Below are positions 35,180-44,447 of a DNA stretch of 64,000 nucleotides, one piece after another. The stretch is from the NCBI RefSeq assembly GCF_003002815.1, contig NZ_PVTF01000020.1, positions 100,260 through 164,259 on the forward strand, given 5' to 3'. The notes under the pieces were generated by a model, which was given only the letters and a program-made list of their open reading frames with translations, was not told the DNA's origin and did no database searches. The DNA is from Umezawaea tangerina. GTDB lineage: Bacteria > Actinomycetota > Actinomycetes > Mycobacteriales > Pseudonocardiaceae. Numbering within the stretch: position 1 is the stretch's first letter; every line of letters begins with the position of its first letter. A program made the translations under genes and the position numbers.

Positions 35180-36738
35180 ACCGACACCTCCCTCGGCAGC
35201 CGGGCGGTGAAGACCGCGCCCTCGTCGTTGTGCACCCGCACCGCGCCACCCCGCCGCAGGCACGTCTGCCGGGTCAGGGCCAGGCCGAGCCCGCGTTGCC
35301 CCTGTTCGGCGGCTTTCGTCGTGAAGCCGTTCTTGAACACCTCTTCGGCGATCTCCGGCGCCACGCCCGGTCCCGAGTCCCGGACGACCACGAGGACCTC
35401 GCCGTCGTCCTCGTGCACCGAGACCTCGATCCACCCGCGGGCGCCCGCCAGCGCGTCCAGGGCGTTGTCGACCAGGTTCCCCAGCACGGTCACCAGGTCC
35501 GTGGACAGCACCTCGTCCACCTCGCCGAGGTGGCTGTCGGGGTCGATCCGCAGGCCCACGCCGCGTTCGGCGGCGAGGCTGGACTTCGCGACGAGCAGCG
35601 CGGCCACGGCGGCGTCGTCGACGCGGGACCCGACCTCGGCCTGCCACTGCCCCTGCGACGAGCTGATCCGGTTCACGAACCCCTGGACCTCGTCGTACTC
35701 GCCCAGCTCGATCAGCCCGGAGATCGTGTGCAGCCGGTTGCTGAACTCGTGCGCCTGCGCCCGCAGCGTGTCGGTGGCGTGCCGGTTCGCGTCCAGCTCG
35801 TTCTGGAGCACCATCAGCTCGGTCCGGTCCCGCAGCGTCACCACGGACCCGACCTCCACGCCGTGCACGGCGATCGGCATCCGGTTCATGGTCAGCACGT
35901 TGCCACCGCGCATCACCAGCTGGTCCGCGCCCGTCGCGCGGCCGGTCAGCACGTCCTGGAGCCGGTCGTCGAGGTCGAGGTCGGCGACCGCGCGGCCGAC
36001 GCAGTCCGCGGGCAGGCCCAGGGAGGAGCGGGCGTGGTCGTTGGCGAGCGTGATCCGGTGTTGCGGGTCGAGGCCGACCACGCCTTCCTTGATGCCGTGC
36101 AGCAGTGCTTCCCGGTGCTCCACCAGCTCGGTGATCTCGCGCGGCTCCAGGCCGAGGGTCTGCTTCTTCACCCGCCTGGTGAGCAGCAGCGACCCGACCA
36201 CGCCGATCGCCAGCGCGATGCCGAGCAGCCGCAGGGCGTCGCCGGGCGAGTCGAGCACGCCCTCGAAGAACCCCGGCGACTCCTGGCCCGCCGCGACCAC
36301 GCCGAGCACCTGGCCGCTGTCGCCCATCACCGGCACGTGCGCCACGATCGCGCCGCCCAGCTCGCCGACCCACGACCGCCCGCTCAGCGCGGTGCTGCCG
36401 CCGACGTCCAGCGGCTGGCCGACCTGGGCGGGGTCGGGCGAGGTCAGCACCCGCCGCGAGGCGTCGGCGATGATCACGTAGCTGGCGCCGGACAGGCTGC
36501 GCCCGCTCTCCGCGAACGGCGCCAGCGCGTAGTGCCGCAGGGGGTCGGCCAGCGCGGCCCGCACCCCGGCCGTCGCGGCCACGTCCTCGGCCACGGACAG
36601 CATCCGGCGACCCTCGGTGGTGGTGAAGTTCGCACCCGCTTGGACGACCGACAGCGCGCCCACCGCGCACAGCAGGGCCACGACGACTACGAGTTGCCAG
36701 GCGAGCAGTTGCCTTGCCAGCGTTCCCCGGCCGCCCAT
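35176..36738 (-). CDS. Sensor histidine kinase, CitA/DcuS type
   Basis: This 520-residue kinase has two membrane segments (about 14-38 and 172-195) with an extracytoplasmic PAS-like sensor between them, a cytosolic PAS domain (about 215-310), an H-box with His330 in AHEFSNRLHT, and an ATPase domain with NLVDNALDA, DSGPGV and GLGLAL. CitA/DcuS kinases sense carboxylates. The ATG at 36738 has GGGAGG upstream. It is divergent from tctCBA, so citrate or another tricarboxylate is the likely signal. Confidence 0.9.
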   Translation of the reverse strand: MGGRGTLARQLLAWQLVVVVALLCAVGALSVVQAGANFTTTEGRRMLSVAEDVAATAGVRAALADPLRHYALAPFAESGRSLSGASYVIIADASRRVLTSPDPAQVGQPLDVGGSTALSGRSWVGELGGAIVAHVPVMGDSGQVLGVVAAGQESPGFFEGVLDSPGDALRLLGIALAIGVVGSLLLTRRVKKQTLGLEPREITELVEHREALLHGIKEGVVGLDPQHRITLANDHARSSLGLPADCVGRAVADLDLDDRLQDVLTGRATGADQLVMRGGNVLTMNRMPIAVHGVEVGSVVTLRDRTELMVLQNELDANRHATDTLRAQAHEFSNRLHTISGLIELGEYDEVQGFVNRISSSQGQWQAEVGSRVDDAAVAALLVAKSSLAAERGVGLRIDPDSHLGEVDEVLSTDLVTVLGNLVDNALDALAGARGWIEVSVHEDDGEVLVVVRDSGPGVAPEIAEEVFKNGFTTKAAEQGQRGLGLALTRQTCLRRGGAVRVHNDEGAVFTARLPREVSV

Positions 36739-36897
36739 CGCACCTCCCGCCCGTTCACGTGGGAGTGACATTAGGACGTCGGGGGGTGTGGTGCGCGTGA
36801 CCACAAAGACCAAAAGAACCGCTAAGCCCGCAATCGGGACTTCGGGTTAACACGCGGGCAACATCCCGGTCCAGGTGCGGGAGAGGCGGAGGTCGCG

Positions 36898-37884
36898 GTG
36901 CGAATGGGGAACTGGCTGGCGGCGGGGGCGGCGCTCGTGGCCGTGGTCGTCGTGCCGCCGCTGCTCACACCCGGTGGCGACAGCGGTGCCACGGGTCAGC
37001 TGCGCGGGCTGCGCGTGCTCGTGCCGAACGCGCCGGGCGGCGGGTACGACATCACCGCGCGCACGGCGGCGAAGGCCATGGAGGACGCGGACCTGCTGCG
37101 CAACGCCGAAGTGTTCAACCTGCCCGGCGCGGGCGGCACGGTCGGGCTCGGGCGGACGGTGGCCGAGCGCGGCAACGGCAAGCTGATCATGTCGATGGGG
37201 CTCGGCGTCGTCGGGAGCGTCTACACGAACAAGGCGCCGTCCTCGCTGCTGGACACCACACCGGTCGCGAAGCTGATCGAGGAGCCGGACATCGTCGTGG
37301 TCGGCGCGGAGTCGCCGTACCGGACGCTGGCCGAGCTGGTGGCGGCGTGGAAGGCGGATCCGGGCGCGGTGCCGGTCGGCGGCGGCTCCTCGCCCGGCGG
37401 ACCCGACCACCTCGCGCCGATGCTGATGGCCAAGGCGGTGGGGATCGAGCCGCGGACGGTGAACTACATCCCGTTCGACGGCGGCGGCGAGCTGCTGGCC
37501 TCGGTGCTCGGTGGGAAGGTCGCCTTCGGCGTGTCCGGGATCGGCGAGTACCGCGACCAGATCGAGGCCGGGACGCTGCGGGTGCTCGCGGTGACCAGCG
37601 CGGACCGCATCCCCGGCGTGGACGCGCCGACCTTGGGCGAGTCCGGGGTCGACGTGAAGTTCAGCAACTGGCGCGGGATCGTCGCGCCGCCGGGGATCTC
37701 GGACGTCGACCGCGACCGGCTGGTCGGGCTGTTCACCACCCTGCACAAGACCGCGCAGTGGCAGGAGGCGGTGCGGCGCAACGGGTGGACCGACGCGTTC
37801 GCGCCGGGCGAGGAGTTCGGGACCTTCCTGGAAGAGGAGAACACACGGGTGGCGACGGTGCTGAAGGACTTGGGGCTGGCATGA
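36898..37884 (+). CDS. tctC: Tripartite tricarboxylate transporter substrate-binding protein TctC
   Basis: This 328-residue protein has an N-terminal signal or anchor (about 5-25) and the TctC/Bug-type fold: LRVLVPNAPGGGYDITART near residue 37, GAGGTVGLGRTVA near 75, and a second lobe with VNYIPFDGGGELLASVLGGK. It would capture a carboxylate outside the cell for the TctAB permease. The GTG start follows GGAGG. It overlaps tctB by ATGA. Confidence 0.9.
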   Translation: MRMGNWLAAGAALVAVVVVPPLLTPGGDSGATGQLRGLRVLVPNAPGGGYDITARTAAKAMEDADLLRNAEVFNLPGAGGTVGLGRTVAERGNGKLIMSMGLGVVGSVYTNKAPSSLLDTTPVAKLIEEPDIVVVGAESPYRTLAELVAAWKADPGAVPVGGGSSPGGPDHLAPMLMAKAVGIEPRTVNYIPFDGGGELLASVLGGKVAFGVSGIGEYRDQIEAGTLRVLAVTSADRIPGVDAPTLGESGVDVKFSNWRGIVAPPGISDVDRDRLVGLFTTLHKTAQWQEAVRRNGWTDAFAPGEEFGTFLEEENTRVATVLKDLGLA

Positions 37885-38375
37885 ACGCGTGGCTGAAGGA
37901 GCGCTCCGAGCTCGGGGTGTCCGCCGTGCTCGTGGTGCTGGGTGTGCTCGTGCTGACCGACGCGCTGCGGATCCACACCGACTTCGCCCAGCGCGGGCCC
38001 GTCGGGCCGAAGGCGGTGCCGATCCTGGTCGGGTCGCTGCTGCTCGTGGTGGCGGTGCTGCTGGCGCGGGACGTGCTGCGCGGCGGCCGGGGCGAGGCCG
38101 AGGGCGGCGAGGACGTCGACCTCGCCGCACCGGCGGACTGGCGGACGGTGCTGTTGCTGTGCGGGGCTTTCCTGGCCAACGCGGCGCTGATCGGCGTCGT
38201 CGGGTTCCCGCTGTCGGGAGCGGTCCTGTTCTGGGGCGCGGCCTACGCGCTGGGCAGCCGCGACCTCGTGCGCGACCCGCTGATCGCCGCCGGGCTGTCC
38301 GTGGCGACGTTCCTGGTGTTCAACAACCTGCTCGGGGTCCCGCTGCCGGGCGGCCCGCTGATGGGGGTGCTCTAG
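37881..38375 (+). CDS. tctB: Tripartite tricarboxylate transporter small permease TctB
   Basis: This 164-residue protein has about four membrane segments and the usual TctB length and position between tctC and tctA. The first segment (LGVSAVLVVLGVLVLTDAL) and the GPVGPKAVPILVGSLLL stretch are typical. It forms the small membrane subunit. The start overlaps tctC by ATGA, and the stop directly abuts the tctA GTG. Confidence 0.9.
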   Translation: MNAWLKERSELGVSAVLVVLGVLVLTDALRIHTDFAQRGPVGPKAVPILVGSLLLVVAVLLARDVLRGGRGEAEGGEDVDLAAPADWRTVLLLCGAFLANAALIGVVGFPLSGAVLFWGAAYALGSRDLVRDPLIAAGLSVATFLVFNNLLGVPLPGGPLMGVL

Positions 38376-39890
38376 GTGTTCGACGATCTCATGGGCGGGT
38401 TCGCCACCGCGTTGACGCCGACGCACCTCGCGCTGGCGGCACTGGGGGTGCTGCTCGGGACTGCCATCGGCGTGCTGCCGGGCATCGGGCCCGCGATGGC
38501 GGTGGCGCTGCTGCTGCCGGTGACCTACGGGCTGGAGCCGACCGGGGCGTTCATCATGTTCGCAGGCATCTACTACGGCGGGATGTTCGGCGGGTCGACC
38601 ACGTCGATCCTGCTGAACACACCGGGGGAGAGCGCGGCGGTCGTCGCGGCCATCGACGGGAATCCCATGGCGCGCAAGGGACGCGGGGCGCAGGCGCTGG
38701 CCGCCGCGGCCATCGGGCACTTCGTCGGCGGGATCATCGGCACGACCGCGCTGGTGCTGCTGGCGCCCACGGTGGCGAAGTACGCGGTCGACATCGGCGC
38801 GCCGGACTTCTTCGCGATCATGGTGCTGGCGTTCATCGCGGTCACGTCGGTGCTCGGCGCGTCGCGGGTGCGCGGGTTCGCCTCGCTGCTGATCGGGCTG
38901 ACCATCGGGCTCGTCGGGCTGGACGAGATGACCGGGCAGCAGCGGTTGACGTTCGGGTCGCTGCACCTGGCCGACGGCATCGACGTGGTGATCGTGGCGG
39001 TGGCGCTGTTCGCCGTCGGCGAGTCGCTGTGGGTCGCGGCCCACCTGCGCCGCAACGTCGCCGCGCCCATCCCGGTGGGACGACCGTGGCTCGGCAGGGC
39101 GGACCTCAAGCGCGCCTGGAAGCCGTGGCTGCGCGGGCCGTTCATCGGGTTCCCGTTCGGCGCGATCCCGGCCGGTGGCGCGGAGATCCCCACGTTCCTG
39201 TCCTACGTCACGGAGAAGCGGCTGTCGAAGGCGCACCGCGACGAGTTCGGCAAGGGCGCGATCGAGGGGGTCGCCGGGCCGGAGGCCACGGCCAGCGCGT
39301 CGGCCGCGGGGACGCTGGTGTCGATGCTGACGCTCGGCCTGCCGACCACGGCGGTGGCCGCGGTGATGCTGGCGGCGTTCCAGCAGTACGGGATCCAGCC
39401 GGGTCCGCTGCTGTTCCAGCGCGAGTCCTCGCTGGTGTGGGGCCTGATCGCGTCGCTGTTCATCGGACTGACGCTGCTGCTGGTGCTGAACCTGCCGCTG
39501 GCGCCGCTGTGGGCCAAGCTGCTGCGGATCCCGCGGCCCTACCTGTACGCCGGGATCCTGTTCTTCGCCAGTGTCGGGGCCTACGCGGTCAACGCCGACG
39601 TGTTCGACCTGCTGGTGATGTTCGTGATCGGCGTGCTCGGGTTCGTGATGCGCCGGTACGGGCTGCCGGTGCTGCCCGCGATCATCGGGGTGATCCTCGG
39701 ACCGGCCGCCGAGCAGCAGATGCGGCGGGCGCTCCAGCTGTCCGACGGCGACCTGGTCGGGCTGGTGAACACCCCGTTCTCGATCGTCGTCTACGCGGTC
39801 GTCGCGGTGCTGCTGTTCTTCCCGCTGATCCGGAAGCTGGTGCGGCCGGAGAAGCCGTCCTCCCCCGAGGAGGAGAGGGTCGAGGTCTGA
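38376..39890 (+). CDS. tctA: Tripartite tricarboxylate transporter large permease TctA
   Basis: This 504-residue protein has about twelve membrane segments and the family signatures [20 protein letters not shown] near residue 20, [15 protein letters not shown] near 70, and a second internal copy with [18 protein letters not shown]. It carries substrate across the membrane with proton or sodium. The GTG directly follows the tctB stop. A strong bidirectional terminator ends the operon at 39896-39934. Confidence 0.93.
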   Translation: MFDDLMGGFATALTPTHLALAALGVLLGTAIGVLPGIGPAMAVALLLPVTYGLEPTGAFIMFAGIYYGGMFGGSTTSILLNTPGESAAVVAAIDGNPMARKGRGAQALAAAAIGHFVGGIIGTTALVLLAPTVAKYAVDIGAPDFFAIMVLAFIAVTSVLGASRVRGFASLLIGLTIGLVGLDEMTGQQRLTFGSLHLADGIDVVIVAVALFAVGESLWVAAHLRRNVAAPIPVGRPWLGRADLKRAWKPWLRGPFIGFPFGAIPAGGAEIPTFLSYVTEKRLSKAHRDEFGKGAIEGVAGPEATASASAAGTLVSMLTLGLPTTAVAAVMLAAFQQYGIQPGPLLFQRESSLVWGLIASLFIGLTLLLVLNLPLAPLWAKLLRIPRPYLYAGILFFASVGAYAVNADVFDLLVMFVIGVLGFVMRRYGLPVLPAIIGVILGPAAEQQMRRALQLSDGDLVGLVNTPFSIVVYAVVAVLLFFPLIRKLVRPEKPSSPEEERVEV

Positions 39891-39895
39891 CGGTT

Positions 39896-39934
39896 CCCCG
39901 GTTCCACCGCGCCCCTCGTGCGGTGGAACCGGGG
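39896..39934. terminator. Bidirectional terminator between tctA and mmsA
   Basis: CCCCGGTTCCACCGC and its complement form a perfect 15-base stem with a nine-base loop in the 50-base gap between two convergent genes. Confidence 0.8.
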
Positions 39935-39940
39935 AGCGCT

Positions 39941-41431
39941 TCAGCCGTGGGTCGGGAAGCCGAGGTCGACGCCGTGCTGACGGGGCCAGCGGGCGGTGAC
40001 GGCCTTGGCCCTGGTGTAGAAGCGGACGCCCTCGGCGCCGTGCACGTGGGTGTCGCCGAACAGGGAGTCCTTCCAGCCGCCGAAGGAGTAGTAGGCCATC
40101 GGGACCGGGATGGGGACGTTGATGCCGACCATGCCCACGTGCACCCGCCGCTGGTACTCGCGGGCCGCCAGGCCGTCGCCGGTGTAGACGGCCGTGCCGT
40201 TGCCGTAGGGGTTGGCGTTGACCAGCTCCACCGCGGCCTCGAACGTGGGCACCCGGACGACGACGAGCACCGGGCCGAAGATCTCGTCGCGGTACAGCGC
40301 CATGTCCGGGGTGACGTGGTCGAACAGGCTGGGCTTGAGCCAGAAGCCGTTCTCGTGGCCCTCGGGGGCGTGACCACGGCCGTCGACCACCAGCGTCGCG
40401 CCCGCGGCCTCGCCACCGTCTACATAGGACTTGACCTTGTCGCGGTGGACGCCGGTGACGAGCGGGCCCATCTGCGAGGCGGGATCCGTTCCGGGACCGG
40501 TGGTCAGGCCGGCGGTGCGTTCGGCGATCTTCGCCACGAGCTCGTCGGCCGCGTCGCCCACGGCGACCACGACGGAGATGGCCATGCACCGCTCGCCCGC
40601 GCTGCCGTACCCGGCCGACACGGCCGCGTCCGCCGCCACGTCCAGGTCGGCGTCGGGCAGGACGACCATGTGGTTCTTGGCGCCGCCCAACGCCTGCACG
40701 CGCTTGCCCGCGGCCGTGCCGCGCGCGTAGACGTGCCGGGCGATCGGGGTCGAGCCCACGAACGACGCGGCGGCGACGTCCGGGTGGTCGAGCAGGGCGT
40801 TGACCGCGAAGGCGTCGCCGTGCAGGACGTTGAGGACGCCGTCGGGCAGACCCGCCTCGCCGAACAGCTCGGCCAGCCGCACCGACGCCGACGGGTCGCG
40901 CTCGGAGGGCTTGAGCACGAAGGTGTTCCCGCTGGCGATGGCGACCGGGAACATCCACATCGGGACCATCACGGGGAAGTTGAACGGGGTGATGCCCGCG
41001 ACCACGCCCAGCGGCTGGCGCACCGAGTACGCGTCCACACCCCGTGACACCTGCTCGGAGTGCTCGCCCTTGAGGAGCTGGGGGATGCCGCAGGCGAACT
41101 CGACGACCTCCAGGCCGCGCTGCACCTCGCCCGCGGCGTCGTCGAGGACCTTGCCGTGCTCGTCGGTGATGATCGCGGCCAGCTCGTCGCGGTGCTCGTG
41201 CAGCAGTTGGCGGTAGTCGAACAGGATCCGGGTGCGGGTCGTCAGCGAGGACTCCGACCAGGAGGCGGCGGCCTTCAGCGCCGAGCCGACCGCCAGGTCG
41301 ACGTCCGCCTGGTCCGCGAGGCCCACCTGCTTGGTGACCTCACCGGTGGCGGGGTTGAACACGTCACCGGTCCGGGTCGACACCCCGGCGGTGCGGGCGC
41401 CGTCGATCCAGTGCGGCGTGGTGGGGCTCAA
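39941..41431 (-). CDS. mmsA: CoA-acylating methylmalonate-semialdehyde dehydrogenase (MmsA/IolA)
   Basis: This 496-residue aldehyde dehydrogenase has the MmsA signature GSAGERCMAISV with catalytic Cys282, the TPFNFPVMVPMWMFP cofactor segment and EIFGPVLVVV. It turns malonate semialdehyde into acetyl-CoA (or methylmalonate semialdehyde into propionyl-CoA), the last step of inositol breakdown. The start is TTG at 41431, backed by AGGAGGAG just upstream; it overlaps the lacI stop by four bases (TTGA). It is cotranscribed with the repressor and divergent from the iol operon. Confidence 0.92.
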   Translation of the reverse strand: MSPTTPHWIDGARTAGVSTRTGDVFNPATGEVTKQVGLADQADVDLAVGSALKAAASWSESSLTTRTRILFDYRQLLHEHRDELAAIITDEHGKVLDDAAGEVQRGLEVVEFACGIPQLLKGEHSEQVSRGVDAYSVRQPLGVVAGITPFNFPVMVPMWMFPVAIASGNTFVLKPSERDPSASVRLAELFGEAGLPDGVLNVLHGDAFAVNALLDHPDVAAASFVGSTPIARHVYARGTAAGKRVQALGGAKNHMVVLPDADLDVAADAAVSAGYGSAGERCMAISVVVAVGDAADELVAKIAERTAGLTTGPGTDPASQMGPLVTGVHRDKVKSYVDGGEAAGATLVVDGRGHAPEGHENGFWLKPSLFDHVTPDMALYRDEIFGPVLVVVRVPTFEAAVELVNANPYGNGTAVYTGDGLAAREYQRRVHVGMVGINVPIPVPMAYYSFGGWKDSLFGDTHVHGAEGVRFYTRAKAVTARWPRQHGVDLGFPTHG

Positions 41432-42429
41432 GACGCTCCTCCTGGGGGTGCGGTCGTGCTGCGGACTACCAATGACGGGTGCAGGAGGTGGCGGACGGGG
41501 TCGGTGCGCTCGCCGCGCACGCGTTGCAGCAGCGCCTCGGCGGCGAGCCTGCCCATCTCGTTGCGGGGCTGGTCGACCGTGGTGAGGGAGACGTGCCGCA
41601 GCGCCGCCAGCGACGTGTTGTCGTAGCCGACGACGGAGACGTCCCCCGGCACGCCGAGCCCGGCCTCCTCCAGCGCGGAGATGGCGCCGACGGCGTTGAA
41701 GTCGTTGCAGGAGATGACGGCCGTGGGCATCCGGCCGCCGCCGCGCAGCTCCTGGACCGCCCTGGCGCCCGCGGTGTCGGTGTACTCGCTGTCGACCACC
41801 CGCGGGTCCAGGCCGTGCCTGGCCATGGCGCTGACGTAGCCGCGCCGCCGCGGGCCCGCCTGGCTGCCCTCGCCGCCGTCGAGGTGCACGATGTCGCGGT
41901 GACCAAGCGACACGAGGTGGTCGACGGCCAGCCCGACGCCCTGCTCGCCGTCGTCGTTGACGGTGTCGACCGTCGACACCCGCGACGACCTGGCCACCAG
42001 GACGATCGGCAGGTGGTCGGCGGCGGTGCTGATGGCCGCGGTCGGGACGACCGGGCTGAGCAGCGCCAACCCCGCGGGGCGGAACGAGAGCAGGCTGTCC
42101 AGCGCGCGCCGCTCCCTGGCCGGGCTGCGGCCGCCGGTGTTGATGATGAGCTCGAAACCCTGTTCGCGGGCGACGGAGTCGAGGCCGTCCACCACCTCGG
42201 CGAAGAAGGCGTTGTGCAGGTCGGAGACCATCACGCCCAGCACGGTGGACGTGCGGCTGGCCAGCGAGCGGGCCATCGCGTGCGGGGAGTAGCCCAGCTC
42301 CTCGGCGGCCCGCAGCACCGCGGTGCGTCGCTGCTCGCTCACCTTCGGTGATCCCCGCATCACCAGCGACACCAGTGCCCTGGACACCCCCGCCCGCTTG
42401 GCGACGTCCTCCATGGTCGGTCTGGCCAC
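41428..42429 (-). CDS. LacI-family repressor, probable inositol regulator
   Basis: This 333-residue regulator has the LacI helix-turn-helix at the N-terminus (ARPTMEDVAKRAGVSRALVS) followed by a sugar-binding-like effector domain and a DNA-minor-groove hinge with ARSLASRTSTVLG. It most likely represses the divergent iol operon and its own lacI-mmsA operon through palindromes at 42502-42531. The GTG at 42429 fits the helix-turn-helix start and has GGGAGG upstream. An inositol derivative is the likely inducer (inference). Confidence 0.9.
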   Translation of the reverse strand: MARPTMEDVAKRAGVSRALVSLVMRGSPKVSEQRRTAVLRAAEELGYSPHAMARSLASRTSTVLGVMVSDLHNAFFAEVVDGLDSVAREQGFELIINTGGRSPARERRALDSLLSFRPAGLALLSPVVPTAAISTAADHLPIVLVARSSRVSTVDTVNDDGEQGVGLAVDHLVSLGHRDIVHLDGGEGSQAGPRRRGYVSAMARHGLDPRVVDSEYTDTAGARAVQELRGGGRMPTAVISCNDFNAVGAISALEEAGLGVPGDVSVVGYDNTSLAALRHVSLTTVDQPRNEMGRLAAEALLQRVRGERTDPVRHLLHPSLVVRSTTAPPGGAS

Positions 42430-42501
42430 CGCCACCTCCCTCGTCCGCCGGTCACGAGCAGGAAACGCCCCCTTGACACCCGTGTGACGGAAGCTACAGC
42501 A

Positions 42502-42531
42502 TTGGAGCGCTCCAACCAATAGAGCGCTCTA
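42502..42531. promoter_or_regulatory. Two LacI-type palindromic operators for the inositol locus
   Basis: TTGGAGCGCTCCAA (42502-42515) and TAGAGCGCTCTA (42520-42531) are perfect palindromes sharing the core GAGCGCTC, with centres 17 bases apart. They lie between the divergent lacI and iolG genes and have the LacI operator form with a central CG. Confidence 0.85.
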
Positions 42532-42568
42532 ACGCCACAGACCTCCTACCAGGACGGAGACCCTCCGC

Positions 42569-43570
42569 ATGCGGATCGGAGTCGCTGGAGTCGGCCGGAT
42601 CGGCACGATGCACGCCACCAACCTCGCCTCGCTGGACCGGGTGGACGAGGTCCTCCTGTTCGACCCGGTGCCAGGTCGCGCGGCGCAGGCGTCGGCCGGA
42701 CTGCCCGGCACGAAGGCCGTGGACGACCTCGACGCGTTGCTCACGGCGAGTGACGGCGTCCTCCTGGCGACCCCGACGGACACCCACCCGACGCTGCTGC
42801 GCGCCGCGCTGGCGGCCGGGGTGCCCGCGCTGTGCGAGAAGCCGATCGCGAGCGACCTCGACGCGATGCGCGCGCTGGTCGACGACGTCGAGGCCTCCGG
42901 CGTGGAGGTGCTGGTCGGGTTCCAGCGCCGGTTCGACCCGGCGGTCTTCGAGCTGCACCGGCGCATCCGCGCGGGCGAGGTCGGCGACGTCTACCTGGTG
43001 CGCGCCGTCGGCAACGACGCCCAGCCACCGGACTTCGGCTACCTGCCCGCGTCCGGTGGCATCTTCCGCGACCTGCTCATCCACGACCTGGACGCCGTCC
43101 CGTGGCTGGTCGGCGAACCGGTGGTCGAGGTCTACGCGTCCGGCTCCGTCCTGGTGCACCAGGCGTTCGCCGACGCCGACGACGTGGACAACGCCGTGGT
43201 GCTGCTCAAGTTCGCGGGCGGCGCCCACGCCACCCTCGCGGGCGGCCGCCACGACCCGCTCGGCTACGACCACCGCATCGAGGTGCTCGGCAGCAAGGAC
43301 TCGCTCGCCGTCGGCGTCGACGCCCGCACCCCGCTGACCTCGCTGGAGCCCGGCGGCCCCGTCGTCGCCGACGACGCCTACCCCGGTTTCCCGGAGCGCT
43401 TCCACCGCGCCTACCTCAACGAGATGTCGGTGTTCACGCAGGTCGTCGCGGGCGAAGTGGCGAACCCGTCCCCGGCGCGGGAGAGTTTGATCAGCCTCCG
43501 GCTCGCCGAGGCGTGCGAGGCTTCCCGGCGTTCCGGCGCACCGGTCCGGCTGACAGGGGACACCGAATGA
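42569..43570 (+). CDS. iolG: Inositol 2-dehydrogenase-like oxidoreductase (Gfo/Idh/MocA)
   Basis: This 333-residue protein has the Rossmann start MRIGVAGVGRIGTMHA, the catalytic-lysine motif ALCEKPI near residue 90, and GGIFRDLLIHDLDAVPWL, which carries the Asp and His pair of the active site. It oxidises myo-inositol to 2-keto-myo-inositol with NAD+. It opens the inositol operon behind two operators. Scyllo-inositol or a related polyol is also possible. Its stop overlaps the next start (ATGA). Confidence 0.88.
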   Translation: MRIGVAGVGRIGTMHATNLASLDRVDEVLLFDPVPGRAAQASAGLPGTKAVDDLDALLTASDGVLLATPTDTHPTLLRAALAAGVPALCEKPIASDLDAMRALVDDVEASGVEVLVGFQRRFDPAVFELHRRIRAGEVGDVYLVRAVGNDAQPPDFGYLPASGGIFRDLLIHDLDAVPWLVGEPVVEVYASGSVLVHQAFADADDVDNAVVLLKFAGGAHATLAGGRHDPLGYDHRIEVLGSKDSLAVGVDARTPLTSLEPGGPVVADDAYPGFPERFHRAYLNEMSVFTQVVAGEVANPSPARESLISLRLAEACEASRRSGAPVRLTGDTE

Positions 43571-44442
43571 TGAAGATCGCCGGCGCCCCCATCTCCTGGG
43601 GCGTGTGCGAGGTGCCCGGCTGGGGGCGGGTGCTGGAGCCAGAGCGGGTGCTGGGCGAGATGGCGTCGCTCGGGCTGACCGCGACCGAGCTCGGGCCGCC
43701 GGACTACCTGCCCGCCGACCCGGAGGCGCTGCGCGCGCTGCTGGCGGAGCACAACCTCAGCCTCGTCGCGGGGTTCCTCGCCGTCGTGCTGCACGACCCG
43801 CCGCGGGTCCCGTCCACCGTGGAGGAAGCCGAACGGGTCGCCGCGCTGCTGGCCGCGGGCGGTGCCGAGGTGCTCGTGCTGGCCGCCGCGACCGGGCTGG
43901 AGGGCTACGACGAGCGTCCCGACCTGACCGTCGAGCAGTGGCGCACGCTGATCCAGACGTCCGCGAAGATCTCCGACATCGCCGCGCGGCACGGCCTGCG
44001 CACGGTGCTGCACCCGCACGTGGGCACGCACGTCGAGCGCGCCGCCGAGGTCGAGCGGTTCCTCGCGGACTCCGAGCTGAAGCTCTGCCTGGACACCGGC
44101 CACCTGCTCATCGGTGGCGCGGATCCGGTGGACCTGGTCCGCCGCCACCCCGACCGCGTCGGCCACGTGCACCTCAAGGACGTGCGCGCGGACATCGCGG
44201 CGAAGGTGCGCGGCGGGCAGGTCGGCTACACCGCCGCGGTCCAGGAGGGCATCTACGTCCCCCTCGGCGACGGTGACGTCGACATCGAGGAGCTGGTGGA
44301 GCTCGTCCAGGAGGCGGGTTACACCGGCTGGTTCGTCCTCGAGCAGGACACCGCGCTCGGTGACGGCGGTCCCGCCGACACCCCGGTGCTGGACACCGCG
44401 CGCAGCCTCGCGCACCTCAACAAGATCACCGGAAAGGGCTAG
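43567..44442 (+). CDS. iolE: IolE-like sugar isomerase/dehydratase
   Basis: This 291-residue TIM-barrel protein of the xylose-isomerase-like family starts MMKIAGAPISWGVCEVPGWG, a form shared by actinobacterial IolE/MocC proteins. Candidate metal-ligand residues lie in TELGPPD, HPHVGTHVE, CLDTGHLLIGG, VGHVHLKDV and VLEQD. It probably dehydrates 2-keto-myo-inositol; an isomerase role (IolI) cannot be excluded. The start overlaps iolG by ATGA, though the next ATG (43570) is equally possible. Confidence 0.75.
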   Translation: MMKIAGAPISWGVCEVPGWGRVLEPERVLGEMASLGLTATELGPPDYLPADPEALRALLAEHNLSLVAGFLAVVLHDPPRVPSTVEEAERVAALLAAGGAEVLVLAAATGLEGYDERPDLTVEQWRTLIQTSAKISDIAARHGLRTVLHPHVGTHVERAAEVERFLADSELKLCLDTGHLLIGGADPVDLVRRHPDRVGHVHLKDVRADIAAKVRGGQVGYTAAVQEGIYVPLGDGDVDIEELVELVQEAGYTGWFVLEQDTALGDGGPADTPVLDTARSLAHLNKITGKG

Positions 44443-44447
44443 GGACG

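Noticed and set aside
38375..41047. Very long frames on both strands over tctA and mmsA
   Set aside because: They follow the real genes in other frames and have the composition of GC-rich shadows.
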